DNA of 64,000 bases from Algoriphagus pacificus (GTDB lineage: Bacteria > Bacteroidota > Bacteroidia > Cytophagales > Cyclobacteriaceae). A program made the translations under genes and the position numbers. The stretch's first letter is position 1. Every line of letters begins with the position of its first letter. Location: assembly GCF_017254845.1 (NCBI RefSeq), contig NZ_JAFKCU010000001.1, positions 1,323,048 through 1,387,047 of the forward strand. Reading direction: 5' to 3'. The notes below the pieces were generated by a model. It made no database searches, was not told the origin of the DNA, and saw only the letters and a program-made list of their open reading frames with translations. Below are positions 43,045 through 51,989 of this stretch, piece by piece.

Positions 43045-44382
43045 TTATTGCTGAAGTCTTGCCTGAACTTCCTCAATCAAACCTTCATATTTTTTAAGGA
43101 TTCTAGCCCAGTCTTCAAATTTCTCATCATCTTTTACAGTGACTTGGTTTTGACCATCGAGATAGGCTTCCTGGCTGATCAATTTAATTGCATAAGCCAA
43201 TTGGTCAGAATTTCCTCCGCTGCTAACAATCACCCTAGTTCTGATAACTGAAGATTGGAAATTTTGAACTTGCCAAGAAGTAGTCAAATAGCCCGTATTA
43301 AAATCAACGGTTTCCAATATGTCAAAATATCTCGTAATGATAGAGCTCAAGATTCTCCAAGCTTCTTCTGGAGTATGAACTGAGTTGACAGGAACTGTAA
43401 TTCTCACATTTGCCAAATCCGAAGAAACAGAGGAAGTGTAAGCTTCATCCACAGTCATTTCAATATAATCGGTAATTGGTGGCTCCTGCATATTTGCCTG
43501 ATTGTAATAGTTCTTTACATAGCGAACAAATCCATCCTTTTTCACTCGGATTTCCACGTTTCCATTTTTAGGAACTTTCAAATCATAGCTACCTGTACCT
43601 ACTGTTTTTCCACCAATCTCAATGATCGCATCATTAGGGTTTGTGGTGATTTTGACCAAACGATCTTCCAATTGAGCTTTTTCTCTTACTGGAGGCTCTG
43701 GGTCAGTTTCGGGCTTGTTACAAAAAACTTTGGTGTATTCTACATAGCCATCCTTGTTGACAGTAACTGTTACGCAGTCGTTCAAAGGAATTTTAATATC
43801 CTGATTTCCTCTTCCAACGCCAACGCCATTGGCAGTAACAGTTCCATCTGCTGGAATTACTTCCAAACGAACCTGTCTGTCTTTCAATTCAAAATAATCC
43901 TTCGCTGGAGGAGTTTCTCTATCAGGAGAATTATAGTAGCTTTTGGTAATTGGTGCAAAGCCTGGCTTTTTGATCTCTACCGTATGGAAACGGTCTTTTT
44001 GAATGATCAGGTAGATAGCTTTTGTTCCTATCATACGGCCATCCACAAAAATCTCTGCGTCGTAAGGCTCTGCTGTAATCTCAACTCTTCTGGCATCCAA
44101 AGCAACATATTGCTCTTTGTCCCACTTCAAGTCTCTGTTGAATTCCTTGATAACAGGTTCATAGCCAGGTTTTGTAATCTTGATTCGATTACGACTGTCT
44201 TTCTCTAACTTGTATTCAATCGCTCCAGTTCCTAGCTCCTGTTTATCAGAATCATCGTAATCATTTAGCAAGATGAATTTTGCATCTGAGTGATTAGCAG
44301 TGATTTGAAGTTTTTGTGAGAAAGAAAGGGAAGCTGAAAAAAAGAAAATTAAGGCAAGGGTGAGTAAATTTTTGAACTTCAT
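43045..44382 (-). CDS. Secreted PEGA-domain repeat protein
   Basis: A 445-residue protein with a signal peptide (LLTLALIFFFSASLSFS). It carries four PEGA-type repeats, recognised by strands such as EPYDAEIFVDGRMIGTKAIY, NPNDAIIEIGGKTVGTGSYD and the following KKPGFAPITKSYYNSPD or KKDGFVRYVKNYYNQA. The C-terminus is a DUF4136-like or other beta domain with SVIRTRVIVSSGGN. PEGA domains bind other proteins or the cell surface; the role is unknown. It has its own terminator. Confidence 0.8.
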   Translation of the reverse strand: MKFKNLLTLALIFFFSASLSFSQKLQITANHSDAKFILLNDYDDSDKQELGTGAIEYKLEKDSRNRIKITKPGYEPVIKEFNRDLKWDKEQYVALDARRVEITAEPYDAEIFVDGRMIGTKAIYLIIQKDRFHTVEIKKPGFAPITKSYYNSPDRETPPAKDYFELKDRQVRLEVIPADGTVTANGVGVGRGNQDIKIPLNDCVTVTVNKDGYVEYTKVFCNKPETDPEPPVREKAQLEDRLVKITTNPNDAIIEIGGKTVGTGSYDLKVPKNGNVEIRVKKDGFVRYVKNYYNQANMQEPPITDYIEMTVDEAYTSSVSSDLANVRITVPVNSVHTPEEAWRILSSIITRYFDILETVDFNTGYLTTSWQVQNFQSSVIRTRVIVSSGGNSDQLAYAIKLISQEAYLDGQNQVTVKDDEKFEDWARILKKYEGLIEEVQARLQQ

Positions 44383-44475
44383 AAATCGGTGGTTTGCGTT
44401 TAGCTTTCGCTAAATAATTCAATTAGAATTATTTATGCAAAACAAAACCACAGGAATTGTCCAATTTTTCCCCAA

Positions 44476-45546
44476 TTAAGACCATGCTTTTTTCAAGAAG
44501 CTCAACCAATTTCCATGCATGACTTTCTCCACGTCTTGGTCAGAATAACCTCTTTGTCTCAGTAAATCAGGGACTTTGCTCAGATCTGCAATGCTGTCTA
44601 AATCATAAGGAGCCTGCTCTTTTCCGAAGGCCCCATCCAAATCCGAGCCAATTCCGATGTGGTTTGCATTTCCTGCAACCTGACAAATGTGATCCATGTG
44701 ATCCAAAACGGTATTCAAAGTTACTTCGCGCTCCTTTGGGGTAGATTTTCCTCTTTCCCAACCTGGACTTAGCATCCATGCATCCATAGCACCTCCGATG
44801 ACAGCTCCTCTATCCACTAAAGCCTTGATCATCTCGTCAGAGAATTGTCGATTGTGATCAACTAGCGCTCTACAATTGTTATGGCTGGCCCAAACCGGTC
44901 CTTGAAAAATCTCCAAAGCATCCCAAAAAGCTAAATCGCACAAATGAGTGGTATCCAGAATAATTCCTAATTCATCCATTTTGCGAAGAAGATCCTTTCC
45001 CATTTCATTGAGAGGAGCGGAAGCATCTGTGCCATGTGCATATCTTCCTGGTCCATAATGTGCTGGTCCCAAAGCTCTCAAGCCTGATTCATATGCTTTT
45101 TCCAGATAAGCCAGATGAACAATAGAATCCGCACCTTCAAGCGAAAGAATAAATCCAACAGGCTTGTTGGCATTGTTTTCCTGATTTTCCCAAAGAGCTA
45201 GATGCGCATTCAATTCCGATAGATTCCTGATCTGAGTCATTTCTCCTTGCTCTACCATGGCTTGATACCAAGCAAGTTGTCCTTGGGTTTGAGCCCAAGC
45301 CTGTGCAGGAGAATGCCAACCTGGAAGAGGATTATCTGGTGCGACATATCTACCGATTTGAGTTGCAACCACCAATCCAATATTGCCTTTTCTAAGATCG
45401 GGAAGAGATACTATCGCATTTCCTCTGTCTGGTTTATCCATCATGCCAACTTCTCTGGCATTGATTTCGGTAGCAGGACGAGTGAGATCACGGTTCCACT
45501 CAAGAGCATTCATGCTCAGATCTAAATGGGCATCTATTGTTAGCAT
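44476..45546 (-). CDS. Membrane dipeptidase family (M19) metal-dependent hydrolase
   Basis: A 356-residue M19 amidohydrolase-fold enzyme that cleaves dipeptides, often with a D-residue. Zinc ligands are recognisable: IDAHLDL (His-x-Asp near 5-7), bridging Glu in FILSLEGADS, His in LDTTHLCD and His in VWASHNNCRAL. The late Asp is in GIGSDLDGAFG. It is 3 bases after the rsmI-like gene on the same strand. There is no signal peptide, so it is probably cytoplasmic despite the family name. Confidence 0.93.
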   Translation of the reverse strand: MLTIDAHLDLSMNALEWNRDLTRPATEINAREVGMMDKPDRGNAIVSLPDLRKGNIGLVVATQIGRYVAPDNPLPGWHSPAQAWAQTQGQLAWYQAMVEQGEMTQIRNLSELNAHLALWENQENNANKPVGFILSLEGADSIVHLAYLEKAYESGLRALGPAHYGPGRYAHGTDASAPLNEMGKDLLRKMDELGIILDTTHLCDLAFWDALEIFQGPVWASHNNCRALVDHNRQFSDEMIKALVDRGAVIGGAMDAWMLSPGWERGKSTPKEREVTLNTVLDHMDHICQVAGNANHIGIGSDLDGAFGKEQAPYDLDSIADLSKVPDLLRQRGYSDQDVEKVMHGNWLSFLKKAWS

Positions 45547-45549
45547 TTA

Positions 45550-46260
45550 TTAAAAGCTTTGGAGTACAAAAACAGTTGGGATTTTATGAAGATCAAGTGG
45601 CAGTTTTTTCCACTCAGCAATAGTTTTGGTTAAAATCAATTCATCGGAACCAGTGATGTTTTTGGCAACACAAAGTTTTGTGTTGGCAGAAAGCGTTCGC
45701 AATGCATCTTCAAAAAGTTGATTATTTCGAAAAGGAGTTTCCATAAAAATCTGGGCTCTCTTTTCCCGCAAAGATTCAGCTTCAAGGTTTTTCAAGGCAG
45801 CGGCTCTTTCTTTTCTATCGATCGGTAAGTAACCATGAAAGGCAAAAGATTGACCCGAAAACCCTGATCCCATCAAGGCTAAAAACATGGAACTAGGACC
45901 TGAAAGCGGCACTACCTGAATTCCTTTGACATGGGCATGAGCTACCGCCAAAGCCCCTGGATCAGCAATTCCTGGACATCCAGCCTCTGAAATAATCCCC
46001 ATATCTGCTCCATTGAGAAGTGGTTGCATGAGTCGATTGATTGTTTCGGGCTTGGTGCTTTTATCTAAAATCTCCATGTGGATTTCTTCAATATTGACAC
46101 CTAGCTTGAGGCTGCTGATATACCTGCGGGCAGTTCTCAGATTTTCTACCAAATAGACCTTGGTATGTTTCACCACCTCTCTGACTTGAGGACTGATTAC
46201 GGTGTTTGCAGTGTTTTCTGCCAGGACATTTGGGATCAGAAAAAGCTTTCCTTTAGGCAT
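45550..46260 (-). CDS. RsmI-like tetrapyrrole-methylase-fold SAM methyltransferase
   Basis: A 236-residue protein of the RsmI family (2'-O-methylation of C1402 in 16S rRNA). Visible motifs are VYLVENLRTARRYI, the SAM loop GIISEAGCPGIADPGALAV and VVPLSGPSSMFLALMGSGFSG. It is shorter than E. coli RsmI (286) because the N-terminal first motif and the C-terminus are reduced. This short form is common in Bacteroidota. The exact target base is inferred. Confidence 0.85.
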   Translation of the reverse strand: MPKGKLFLIPNVLAENTANTVISPQVREVVKHTKVYLVENLRTARRYISSLKLGVNIEEIHMEILDKSTKPETINRLMQPLLNGADMGIISEAGCPGIADPGALAVAHAHVKGIQVVPLSGPSSMFLALMGSGFSGQSFAFHGYLPIDRKERAAALKNLEAESLREKRAQIFMETPFRNNQLFEDALRTLSANTKLCVAKNITGSDELILTKTIAEWKKLPLDLHKIPTVFVLQSF

Positions 46261-46348
46261 GGGGAATTTGAATCGTTGGAAGGAGATTCGAATTTAATAT
46301 TTAAAAGCCAAATTCATTATCTTATACGATCAACCACCCCTTAGTTTT

Positions 46349-47686
46349 ATGAAACACATTAAAATAGCTTTTATTCTTCTGGCTATGCTCCAGACTTTTT
46401 CTGCTTATTCACAAAGCATGAAAGCACTCGTAGGCGGAACACTGATAGATGGTTTTGGGGGAGTGCCTATCCGAAACTCAGTGATATTAATTGAAAATGA
46501 CAAGATTGTTGCAGTAGGTCAGCAAGGAAGTTTGGAAGTGCCTGCTGGTGCCGAAGTTATTTCCACCGAAGGGATGTCTGTGATGCCTGGGCTTTGGGAT
46601 ATGCACGTGCATCTGATGATCAACGGGCATAGTGATTATACACATTGGGATAGTACTTACATCGATATTTTGGATCCTGTGATAATGCCTGCCTCAGCAC
46701 ATCAATTGTTAATGGCAGGAGTGACCAGCGCCAGAGATTTAGGAGCTCCTTTAGAAGCAAGTATCAATGTTCGCGATAGAATAAATCGAGGTGAGATTCC
46801 CGGACCGACAATCTATGTTTCCGGGCCTTTTATACAGAAGGCTCCATACCCTAACACAGAAGCTTTCCGCTGGGGAGTGAATGGAGTGGCAGATGCAAAA
46901 GCCAAAGTAAAAAAACTAGCTGATGCCGGTGTAGATGTCATTAAATTGATTGATCAAGATCAGATGACTTTGGAAGAAGCACAGGCGGTTGTGGATGAGG
47001 CGCATAAATATGGCTTGCCAGTTGTGGGGCACTCACATCGTCCAGAGGAAATCAGAATGGGATTGAAAATAGGAGTGGATTGTTTCGAACACACAGGATT
47101 GTCATCTGCTCCGGAATACCCTGAAGATATCATGCTGATGATTCAGGAGAGAGCTGCCCAAATGAACAAAGGACCTTTGTTTTGGACGCCGACTGTTGAA
47201 GGACTATATAATTATGAATCTGTCAGGGATAATCCAGAAAAGTTGGATGATCCTTCCTGGCATTTGGATTTACCGGATTCAATAATTGCAGATATCAAAG
47301 CCTCATTAAAATATCCCGGCCGAATGTCTTATTTCCAATTGACACCTGTGAGAAAGCCTACTTTGGAGCGAAAATTCAATCAGTTGAAACAGAGCGGCGT
47401 GGTGATGTTGATCGGGACAGACAGCGGGATTCCGATGAAATTTCACAGTCAAAGTACCTGGAATGAATTGGATGTTTGGGTAAATGAATTTGGCTATGAT
47501 CCAATGCTTGCCATCAAAGCAGCTACCTATTGGCCGTCTGTTGCCATGGGAGTTTCGGATAAAGTGGGAACGATCTCAGAGGGTAAAAAAGCTGATATTA
47601 TCGCAGTGAGGGGTGATGTCTTGAGACATATCAGTTTATTGCAGGATGTGGATATGGTGATAAAAAATGGAAAACGTGTGAAATAG
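46349..47686 (+). CDS. Secreted amidohydrolase-family protein
   Basis: A 445-residue imidazolonepropionase/dihydroorotase-like amidohydrolase with a signal peptide (KIAFILLAMLQTFSAYSQ). Metal ligands are visible: His-x-His in LWDMHVHLMI, a candidate Lys in VDVIKLIDQDQ, His in PVVGHSHRPE and CFEHTGLSS, and Asp in MLIGTDSGIPM. The beta-sandwich subdomain at the C-terminus has GTISEGKKADIIAV. It is exported, probably a periplasmic peptidase-like or aryldialkylphosphatase-like hydrolase. The substrate is unknown. The start is the ATG with the signal peptide. Confidence 0.88.
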   Translation: MKHIKIAFILLAMLQTFSAYSQSMKALVGGTLIDGFGGVPIRNSVILIENDKIVAVGQQGSLEVPAGAEVISTEGMSVMPGLWDMHVHLMINGHSDYTHWDSTYIDILDPVIMPASAHQLLMAGVTSARDLGAPLEASINVRDRINRGEIPGPTIYVSGPFIQKAPYPNTEAFRWGVNGVADAKAKVKKLADAGVDVIKLIDQDQMTLEEAQAVVDEAHKYGLPVVGHSHRPEEIRMGLKIGVDCFEHTGLSSAPEYPEDIMLMIQERAAQMNKGPLFWTPTVEGLYNYESVRDNPEKLDDPSWHLDLPDSIIADIKASLKYPGRMSYFQLTPVRKPTLERKFNQLKQSGVVMLIGTDSGIPMKFHSQSTWNELDVWVNEFGYDPMLAIKAATYWPSVAMGVSDKVGTISEGKKADIIAVRGDVLRHISLLQDVDMVIKNGKRVK

Positions 47687-47696
47687 ATAGAACTGA

Positions 47697-47733
47697 AAAG
47701 GGAGCTGTTTTTTAAAACAGCTCCCTTTTTTTA
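47697..47733. terminator. Bidirectional terminator between amidohydrolase and hydrolase genes
   Basis: A nearly perfect inverted repeat of about 15 bp, AAAGGGAGCTGTTTT with AAAACAGCTCCCTTT, with only a two-base loop and T/A tracts. It lies between convergent genes. Confidence 0.9.
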
Positions 47734-48489
47734 ATTCAAAAACTTCAAAACTTCTTCAATCACCGACTCCGGTTGTTCTGCATGCAGCCAATGACCTGCG
47801 TTGGAAATAAACTCCACTTCATATTTAGGGAAAAATTCCTCCATATCGGATAAGTCAGATTGCTGGATGTAATCGGAGTTTTCCCCAGCTAAAAACAGAG
47901 TTGGACCATCATAGAGCTCTCCTTCTTCCAGCGCTTTTCCAACTTCTTCAATGTTTTTAGTAATAACAGGCAAGTTGATCTTCCAGACAAAACCTTGAGA
48001 ATCTCTACTTAGACTTTTTAGTAAAAACTGTCTGACTCCCAGTTCAGGGATATATTCAGATAAAATGTCATCCGCTTCTTTCCTTGATTTGATAGCTTTC
48101 AAGTCAATTGCGTTGAGTCCGGTCAGGATTTTTTGATGATGGATTGGATAGTATCTAGGAGCAATATCAGCAACAATCAGTTTTTCCACTCGATCAGAAT
48201 ATTTGACTGCGAAATTCATGGCTGTTTTTCCACCCATGGAATGACCCATCAAATACACCATATCCAAACCTTCATCGTCCAGTAATTCCTTTAAATCTTC
48301 AACCATGACCTCGTAATTCCATTCGTCTGAATGAGGGGAATCTCCATGGTTTCGCTGATCGACTAGGTAAAGAGTAAATGATTTTTCCAGTTCTCTGGCA
48401 ATACTAAACCAATTGTCCAATGAGCCAAAAAGACCATGAAGGATTACTAATGGCTTACCGGCACCTAATTTTTTGAAGTTTAATTTCAT
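47731..48489 (-). CDS. Alpha/beta-fold hydrolase (YbfF-like esterase)
   Basis: A 252-residue alpha/beta hydrolase. The oxyanion region is LVILHGLFGSLDNWFSIAR, the nucleophile Ser is in MGHSMGGKTAMNFA, and the catalytic His is near the end in SNAGHWLHAEQPE. The nearest characterised type is YbfF acyl-CoA esterase, but the family is broad. The start was placed at the ATG giving MKLNFKKLG; an in-frame ATG 51 bases upstream lies inside an intergenic repeat. A four-helix-bundle gene islet separates it from pdxJ upstream. Confidence 0.88.
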   Translation of the reverse strand: MKLNFKKLGAGKPLVILHGLFGSLDNWFSIARELEKSFTLYLVDQRNHGDSPHSDEWNYEVMVEDLKELLDDEGLDMVYLMGHSMGGKTAMNFAVKYSDRVEKLIVADIAPRYYPIHHQKILTGLNAIDLKAIKSRKEADDILSEYIPELGVRQFLLKSLSRDSQGFVWKINLPVITKNIEEVGKALEEGELYDGPTLFLAGENSDYIQQSDLSDMEEFFPKYEVEFISNAGHWLHAEQPESVIEEVLKFLN

Positions 48490-48502
48490 TTGTTTAATTA
48501 TT

Positions 48503-48535
48503 GTCAACAGACCGCGGACTACAGACCACCGCGCG
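48503..48535. repeat. Left repeat of the four-helix-bundle gene islet
   Basis: The sequence GTCAACAGACCGCGGACTAC followed by AGACCACCGCG. CGCGG and CCGCG can pair, and the unit GTCAACAG recurs on the other side of the gene at 48961. It looks like part of a mobile short-repeat family. Confidence 0.55.
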
Positions 48536-48556
48536 TACATTACATTGGTTTTAGAA

Positions 48557-48907
48557 TTAAATTGAATTTTTGAGAGCTTGAATTTTTTTGATTAACTCAT
48601 CATATGAATTATAAAGTCTGGAGAAATCTTCTTCCGAAATTATTTTCCTCTTCTTCCCTAAGAATAAGCAGCTAACGACTTCAATTCCGGACCTAATAGA
48701 ATATCCTAAGAACTTTTTAAATTCTGGATTGGACTGTCCTGTAGAGCCTTCAGCAATATTCAATGCCACTGAATCGGCAGCACGTTGGATTTGAGTGGAA
48801 AGAACAAATTTCTCTTCAGGTGGAAAAGTTTTAATTAAGACGCTTATTTCCGTACTCAGATCAATTGCCAAATTCCAAACTCTTAAATCTTCGAATTTAA
48901 ATGCCAT
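48557..48907 (-). CDS. Four-helix-bundle protein (S23/IVS family)
   Basis: A 116-residue all-helical protein of the family first found in 23S rRNA intervening sequences (TIGR02436 type) and related to the Avd accessory protein of diversity-generating retroelements. Recognisable segments are MAFKFEDLRVWNLAIDLSTE, LSTQIQRAADSVALNIAEGS and GYSIRSGIEVVSCLFLG. No reverse transcriptase or template repeat is nearby, so a role in a retroelement is not supported here. It is flanked by short GTCAAC-type repeats and lies between pdxJ and an esterase gene. The function is unknown. Confidence 0.88.
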   Translation of the reverse strand: MAFKFEDLRVWNLAIDLSTEISVLIKTFPPEEKFVLSTQIQRAADSVALNIAEGSTGQSNPEFKKFLGYSIRSGIEVVSCLFLGKKRKIISEEDFSRLYNSYDELIKKIQALKNSI

Positions 48908-48944
48908 AGGTTAAAAATTAAACGTCATTTATTGAATATAAAGG

Positions 48945-48973
48945 CGGTTGACTGTCGTCTGTCAACAGTTGAC
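48945..48973. repeat. Right repeat of the four-helix-bundle gene islet
   Basis: The sequence GTTGACTGTCGTCTGTCAAC followed by AGTTGAC; GTCAAC and GTTGAC occur in both orientations, so stems can form. It shares GTCAACAG with the left repeat. Its end abuts the stop codon of pdxJ. Confidence 0.6.
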
Positions 48974-49689
48974 TAAATTTCCAACTGCCTTCTATACATC
49001 TGGATGGTATTTTCCAGACCGTAATAAAGCGCATCACAAACGAGCGCATGGCCAATTGAAACTTCATCAAGGTAAGGGATGGATTTTTTCAAAAAGGCAA
49101 GATTATGCAAGTCTAAATCATGTCCGGCATTGATGCCCAAGCCGAGCACTTTTGCAATTTCAGCTACTTCTACATAAGGTTTGACTGCTTTTTCTCTGTC
49201 CTGATGATAGCCAACTGCATAGGGTTCGGTATATAATTCTACTCTGTCTGTCCCAGTCAGTTTAGCAGGTTCAAAGTATCTGATTTCAGGATCGATGAAA
49301 ATTGAAACCCGGATTCCGGACTCATGTAGCTCTGCGACAATATCTTTGAGCATTCCTTGATTGGAGATAGTATCCCAACCGGAATTGGAGGTAATGGCAT
49401 TTGGTGGGTCAGGAACCAGCGTTGCTTGAGCTGGTTTAACAGCTTTAACCAAGTCCATGAATCTACGATCTGGATATCCTTCAATATTGAATTCAGTAGT
49501 GACCACAGCAGCCAAATCAAAAACATCCTGATGGCGAATGTGTCTTTCATCTGGCCTTGGATGAACGGTAATTCCTTCAGCACCAAATCGTTCTGCATCC
49601 AGTGCAACTTTGACAACATCAGGATTATTGGCCCCTCTGGCATTCCGAAGGGTGGCAATCTTGTTAATATTTACGCTTAGTTTAGTCAT
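48973..49689 (-). CDS. pdxJ: Pyridoxine 5'-phosphate synthase
   Basis: A 238-residue TIM barrel that condenses 1-deoxyxylulose 5-phosphate with 3-amino-2-oxopropyl phosphate in vitamin B6 synthesis. Signatures are [35 protein letters not shown] and [18 protein letters not shown] (phosphate-binding). It is full length. It is divergent from yqeY and shares the promoter region with it. Confidence 0.97.
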   Translation of the reverse strand: MTKLSVNINKIATLRNARGANNPDVVKVALDAERFGAEGITVHPRPDERHIRHQDVFDLAAVVTTEFNIEGYPDRRFMDLVKAVKPAQATLVPDPPNAITSNSGWDTISNQGMLKDIVAELHESGIRVSIFIDPEIRYFEPAKLTGTDRVELYTEPYAVGYHQDREKAVKPYVEVAEIAKVLGLGINAGHDLDLHNLAFLKKSIPYLDEVSIGHALVCDALYYGLENTIQMYRRQLEI

Positions 49690-49706
49690 TTACAGGTCGA
49701 AAAGGG

Positions 49707-49714
49707 TATTTTTG
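49707..49714 (+). promoter_or_regulatory. -7 promoter element of the yqeY-cvpA-pabA operon
   Basis: TATTTTTG matches TAnnTTTG exactly. It lies 35 bases upstream of the yqeY ATG. It implies a short leader in the pdxJ/yqeY divergent region. Confidence 0.55.
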
Positions 49715-49748
49715 TCTGAATTTTACCAATAACACAAACTTAGGGCTT

Positions 49749-50201
49749 ATGAGTTTAAAGCAGAAAGTAGATAGCGAAATAAAATCAGCAATGATTGCTA
49801 AAGATAAGGATAGATTGAGAGCTTTAAGAGCAGTTAAATCTTTGATTCTCTTGGAAGAAACCAAAGGAGGCGCTGCTGGAGAACTGTCAGAAGATGAAGA
49901 AATGAAGATTTTGACAAAGGCTGCAAAACAGAGAAAGGATTCTGCAGATATCTATCAACAGCAAAACAGAGAAGATCTTTATGCAGTAGAAATGGCTGAA
50001 CTTGAAATCATCCAGGAGTTTCTTCCAAAAGCACTTAGTGAAGAAGAATTGACTCAGGCAATCAAAGAAATCATCGCACAAACTGGAGCTTCAGGACCAA
50101 AGGATATGGGTAAAGTGATGGGAGTTGCCAGTAAGCAGCTAGCCGGAAAAGCGGATGGAAAAGCAATTGCGGATAAAGTAAAATCTTTATTGAATAGCTA
50201 A
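49749..50201 (+). CDS. yqeY: GatB/YqeY-domain protein
   Basis: A 150-residue YqeY protein, the free-standing form of the tail domain of GatB. Residues such as RLRALRAVKSLILLEETKGG and SGPKDMGKVMGVASKQLAGK are typical. The molecular function is unclear; it may bind tRNA or assist amidotransferase-like reactions. It is the first gene of a plus-strand trio, with cvpA starting 1 base after its stop. Confidence 0.92.
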   Translation: MSLKQKVDSEIKSAMIAKDKDRLRALRAVKSLILLEETKGGAAGELSEDEEMKILTKAAKQRKDSADIYQQQNREDLYAVEMAELEIIQEFLPKALSEEELTQAIKEIIAQTGASGPKDMGKVMGVASKQLAGKADGKAIADKVKSLLNS

Positions 50202-50202
50202 G

Positions 50203-50748
50203 TTGAGTACCGTAGACATTATATTACTTGCTGTCTTGTGCCTTGGAGGCTATGAAGGATATAGACAAGGATTTCTTCTAGGAATCCTTGGCCTTTTTGG
50301 TTTTGTAGTGGCCATAATTCTTGGGATTTACTTGATGGATCCAATGACGGATTGGCTCAAGCACAATGTCACAGAATTTAATCTTGGCTATCCAATTTTT
50401 GGCTTTTTAGTGATTTTTTTGATTACCCTGTTTTTGATCAGGATTTTGGGCTGGATTTTAAAACAAGCCATGGATTTGGTTTTGTTAGGTCCTTTGGATT
50501 CAATTGCAGGCGTATTTCTAGGAGTTGTAAAGGCCGCTTTTTTCATCAGTTTGTTCTTTTGGCAAGCCTCGCTGTTCAAATTGGATTTGCCAAAACAATG
50601 GACAGCGGATTCTGAATATTTAGGCTACATAGAGCCAGTTGCTCCTGCCATTGTAGATTTTCTAGAGCCCTTTTTCCCTAAAATGGAAGAGAGTCTTGAG
50701 AAGTTGGATAAGATAGTAGATGAGATTCTGAATGATTCTGCTGATTGA
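50203..50748 (+). CDS. cvpA: CvpA-family inner membrane protein
   Basis: A 181-residue protein with four hydrophobic helices (about 2-18, 24-48, 60-84, 97-118), as in CvpA. The GGYEGYRQGFLLGIL motif between helices 1 and 2 and the periplasmic loop after helix 2 match the family. The start is TTG at 50203, 1 base after yqeY; no ATG fits. The 17-base overlap with pabA suggests coupled translation. CvpA is linked to envelope homeostasis; a role here is unproven. Confidence 0.85.
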   Translation: MSTVDIILLAVLCLGGYEGYRQGFLLGILGLFGFVVAIILGIYLMDPMTDWLKHNVTEFNLGYPIFGFLVIFLITLFLIRILGWILKQAMDLVLLGPLDSIAGVFLGVVKAAFFISLFFWQASLFKLDLPKQWTADSEYLGYIEPVAPAIVDFLEPFFPKMEESLEKLDKIVDEILNDSAD

Positions 50749-51298
50749 TAATTTTGATTCATTCAGTCACATGCTTGCTGATCTGATTCGTCAGACTGGA
50801 GCTACTTTAAAAATCCTCCGGAATGATGTCGAATTAGAATCACTTGAGCAATTTGAATTCTCCGGATTAATATTATCTCCTGGGCCGGGTATTCCCTCGA
50901 AAGCGGGTAACTTGAATAAGATCCTGGAAGCATATTATGATAAAGTGCCCATACTTGGCGTCTGTTTGGGTCATCAAGCAATTGGAGAATTCTTTGGGGC
51001 AAAACTGATTAAAAATAACTTTCCTGTCCACGGGAAAGTCCATCAGGTGAAGAAATGCTCTCTCCATTTTTATACTGAAGGAATCCCAGACACCTTTCAG
51101 GTGACTCGATATCATTCTCTTCAGCTAGAAAATATTCCTGAAAGTCTGCAGGTGATTCTTGAAACAGACAAGAAGGAAGTCATGGGAATTGCTCACAGGG
51201 AGCTGCCAATTTTAGGAATTCAATATCACCCCGAGGCTTATTTGACAGAGTATGGTCTAACCTTGATAAAAAATTGGCTGAAAAAGGTTTCTAATTAA
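50732..51298 (+). CDS. Anthranilate/aminodeoxychorismate synthase glutamine amidotransferase subunit
   Basis: A 188-residue class I glutamine amidotransferase. It starts MILLIDNFDSF; the nucleophile Cys78 is in GVCLGHQAIGEFFGA, and the catalytic His166 and Glu168 are in QYHPEAYLTEYG (the usual form is HPES). It supplies ammonia to a PabB or TrpE partner for folate or tryptophan synthesis; no partner gene is in the window, so pabA and trpG cannot be told apart. It overlaps cvpA by 17 bases. Confidence 0.92.
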   Translation: MILLIDNFDSFSHMLADLIRQTGATLKILRNDVELESLEQFEFSGLILSPGPGIPSKAGNLNKILEAYYDKVPILGVCLGHQAIGEFFGAKLIKNNFPVHGKVHQVKKCSLHFYTEGIPDTFQVTRYHSLQLENIPESLQVILETDKKEVMGIAHRELPILGIQYHPEAYLTEYGLTLIKNWLKKVSN

Positions 51299-51300
51299 TT

Positions 51301-51954
51301 TTATCTCAAATCGATTACCTCTACTCCAGCGTGTTGTTTTGTGTCAAAAACAAAATGCGTATCTGGAATATTCGGGTCTGGTTTTAGGTTTTTGAAAGCA
51401 TAAGAAAAAGAACCTCCTTGACCGTCAAACATCTCCCATCCCAAAAGGTCCTTTGTGTTTTTATCGATCATAAGCTTTACTTTCTGAAACGGAGCATTGG
51501 ATTTTTGAGCATCTAATTCCACCACGTTGGCTTGTTTACCTTGGAAGGTTTTATCCGCCAAAAGCTTGTAGTTAAATCCAGTCTCGTACATTTTATAAAT
51601 GTTAGATGGAGTCAATTCTCCTTCCATTTGAGAAACATCATTGATTGTAACTTCCTTGTATGTTGGAGTTTCTATAAAGGTCCAAACGGTTTTACCATCA
51701 TTGAAAATTTCTTGATCTGGAAGCTTGAGTCTGTATTGGTTTCCCTTCACGGCAATTTCACCGCTTTGGCGATCACTTGCACCAGCTTCGTCTGCATAGG
51801 TATAATCAAAGCTGGCTGTGAAACCTTTCATGCTTTGATACTTTTGGCTCATGCCATCCAATACAACTTTTGCTTTGGGATCTTTTTGGGCAGCGACATC
51901 AAAAACGATGCATACTGCTAGGAATATGCTAAATACTAGGGCTAGTTTTTTCAT
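51301..51954 (-). CDS. LolA-like outer membrane lipoprotein carrier
   Basis: A 217-residue periplasmic protein with a signal peptide (LALVFSIFLAVCIVFDVAAQ) and a LolA/LolB half-barrel. Typical segments are GMSQKYQSMKGFTASFDYTY, DGKTVWTFIETPTYKEVTIN and FQKVKLMIDKNTKDLLGWEM. It would shuttle lipoproteins from the inner to the outer membrane. It follows ftsK by 35 bases on the same strand, a pairing common in Bacteroidota. It is convergent with the amidotransferase gene, with only a few bases between the stop codons. Confidence 0.9.
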   Translation of the reverse strand: MKKLALVFSIFLAVCIVFDVAAQKDPKAKVVLDGMSQKYQSMKGFTASFDYTYADEAGASDRQSGEIAVKGNQYRLKLPDQEIFNDGKTVWTFIETPTYKEVTINDVSQMEGELTPSNIYKMYETGFNYKLLADKTFQGKQANVVELDAQKSNAPFQKVKLMIDKNTKDLLGWEMFDGQGGSFSYAFKNLKPDPNIPDTHFVFDTKQHAGVEVIDLR

Positions 51955-51989
51955 GTAAATCAGGCTGTAGGAACTCTATAAAACAGCTT

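Noticed and set aside
48557-48907. Diversity-generating retroelement accessory gene
   Set aside because: No reverse transcriptase, template repeat or variable repeat was seen within several kilobases.
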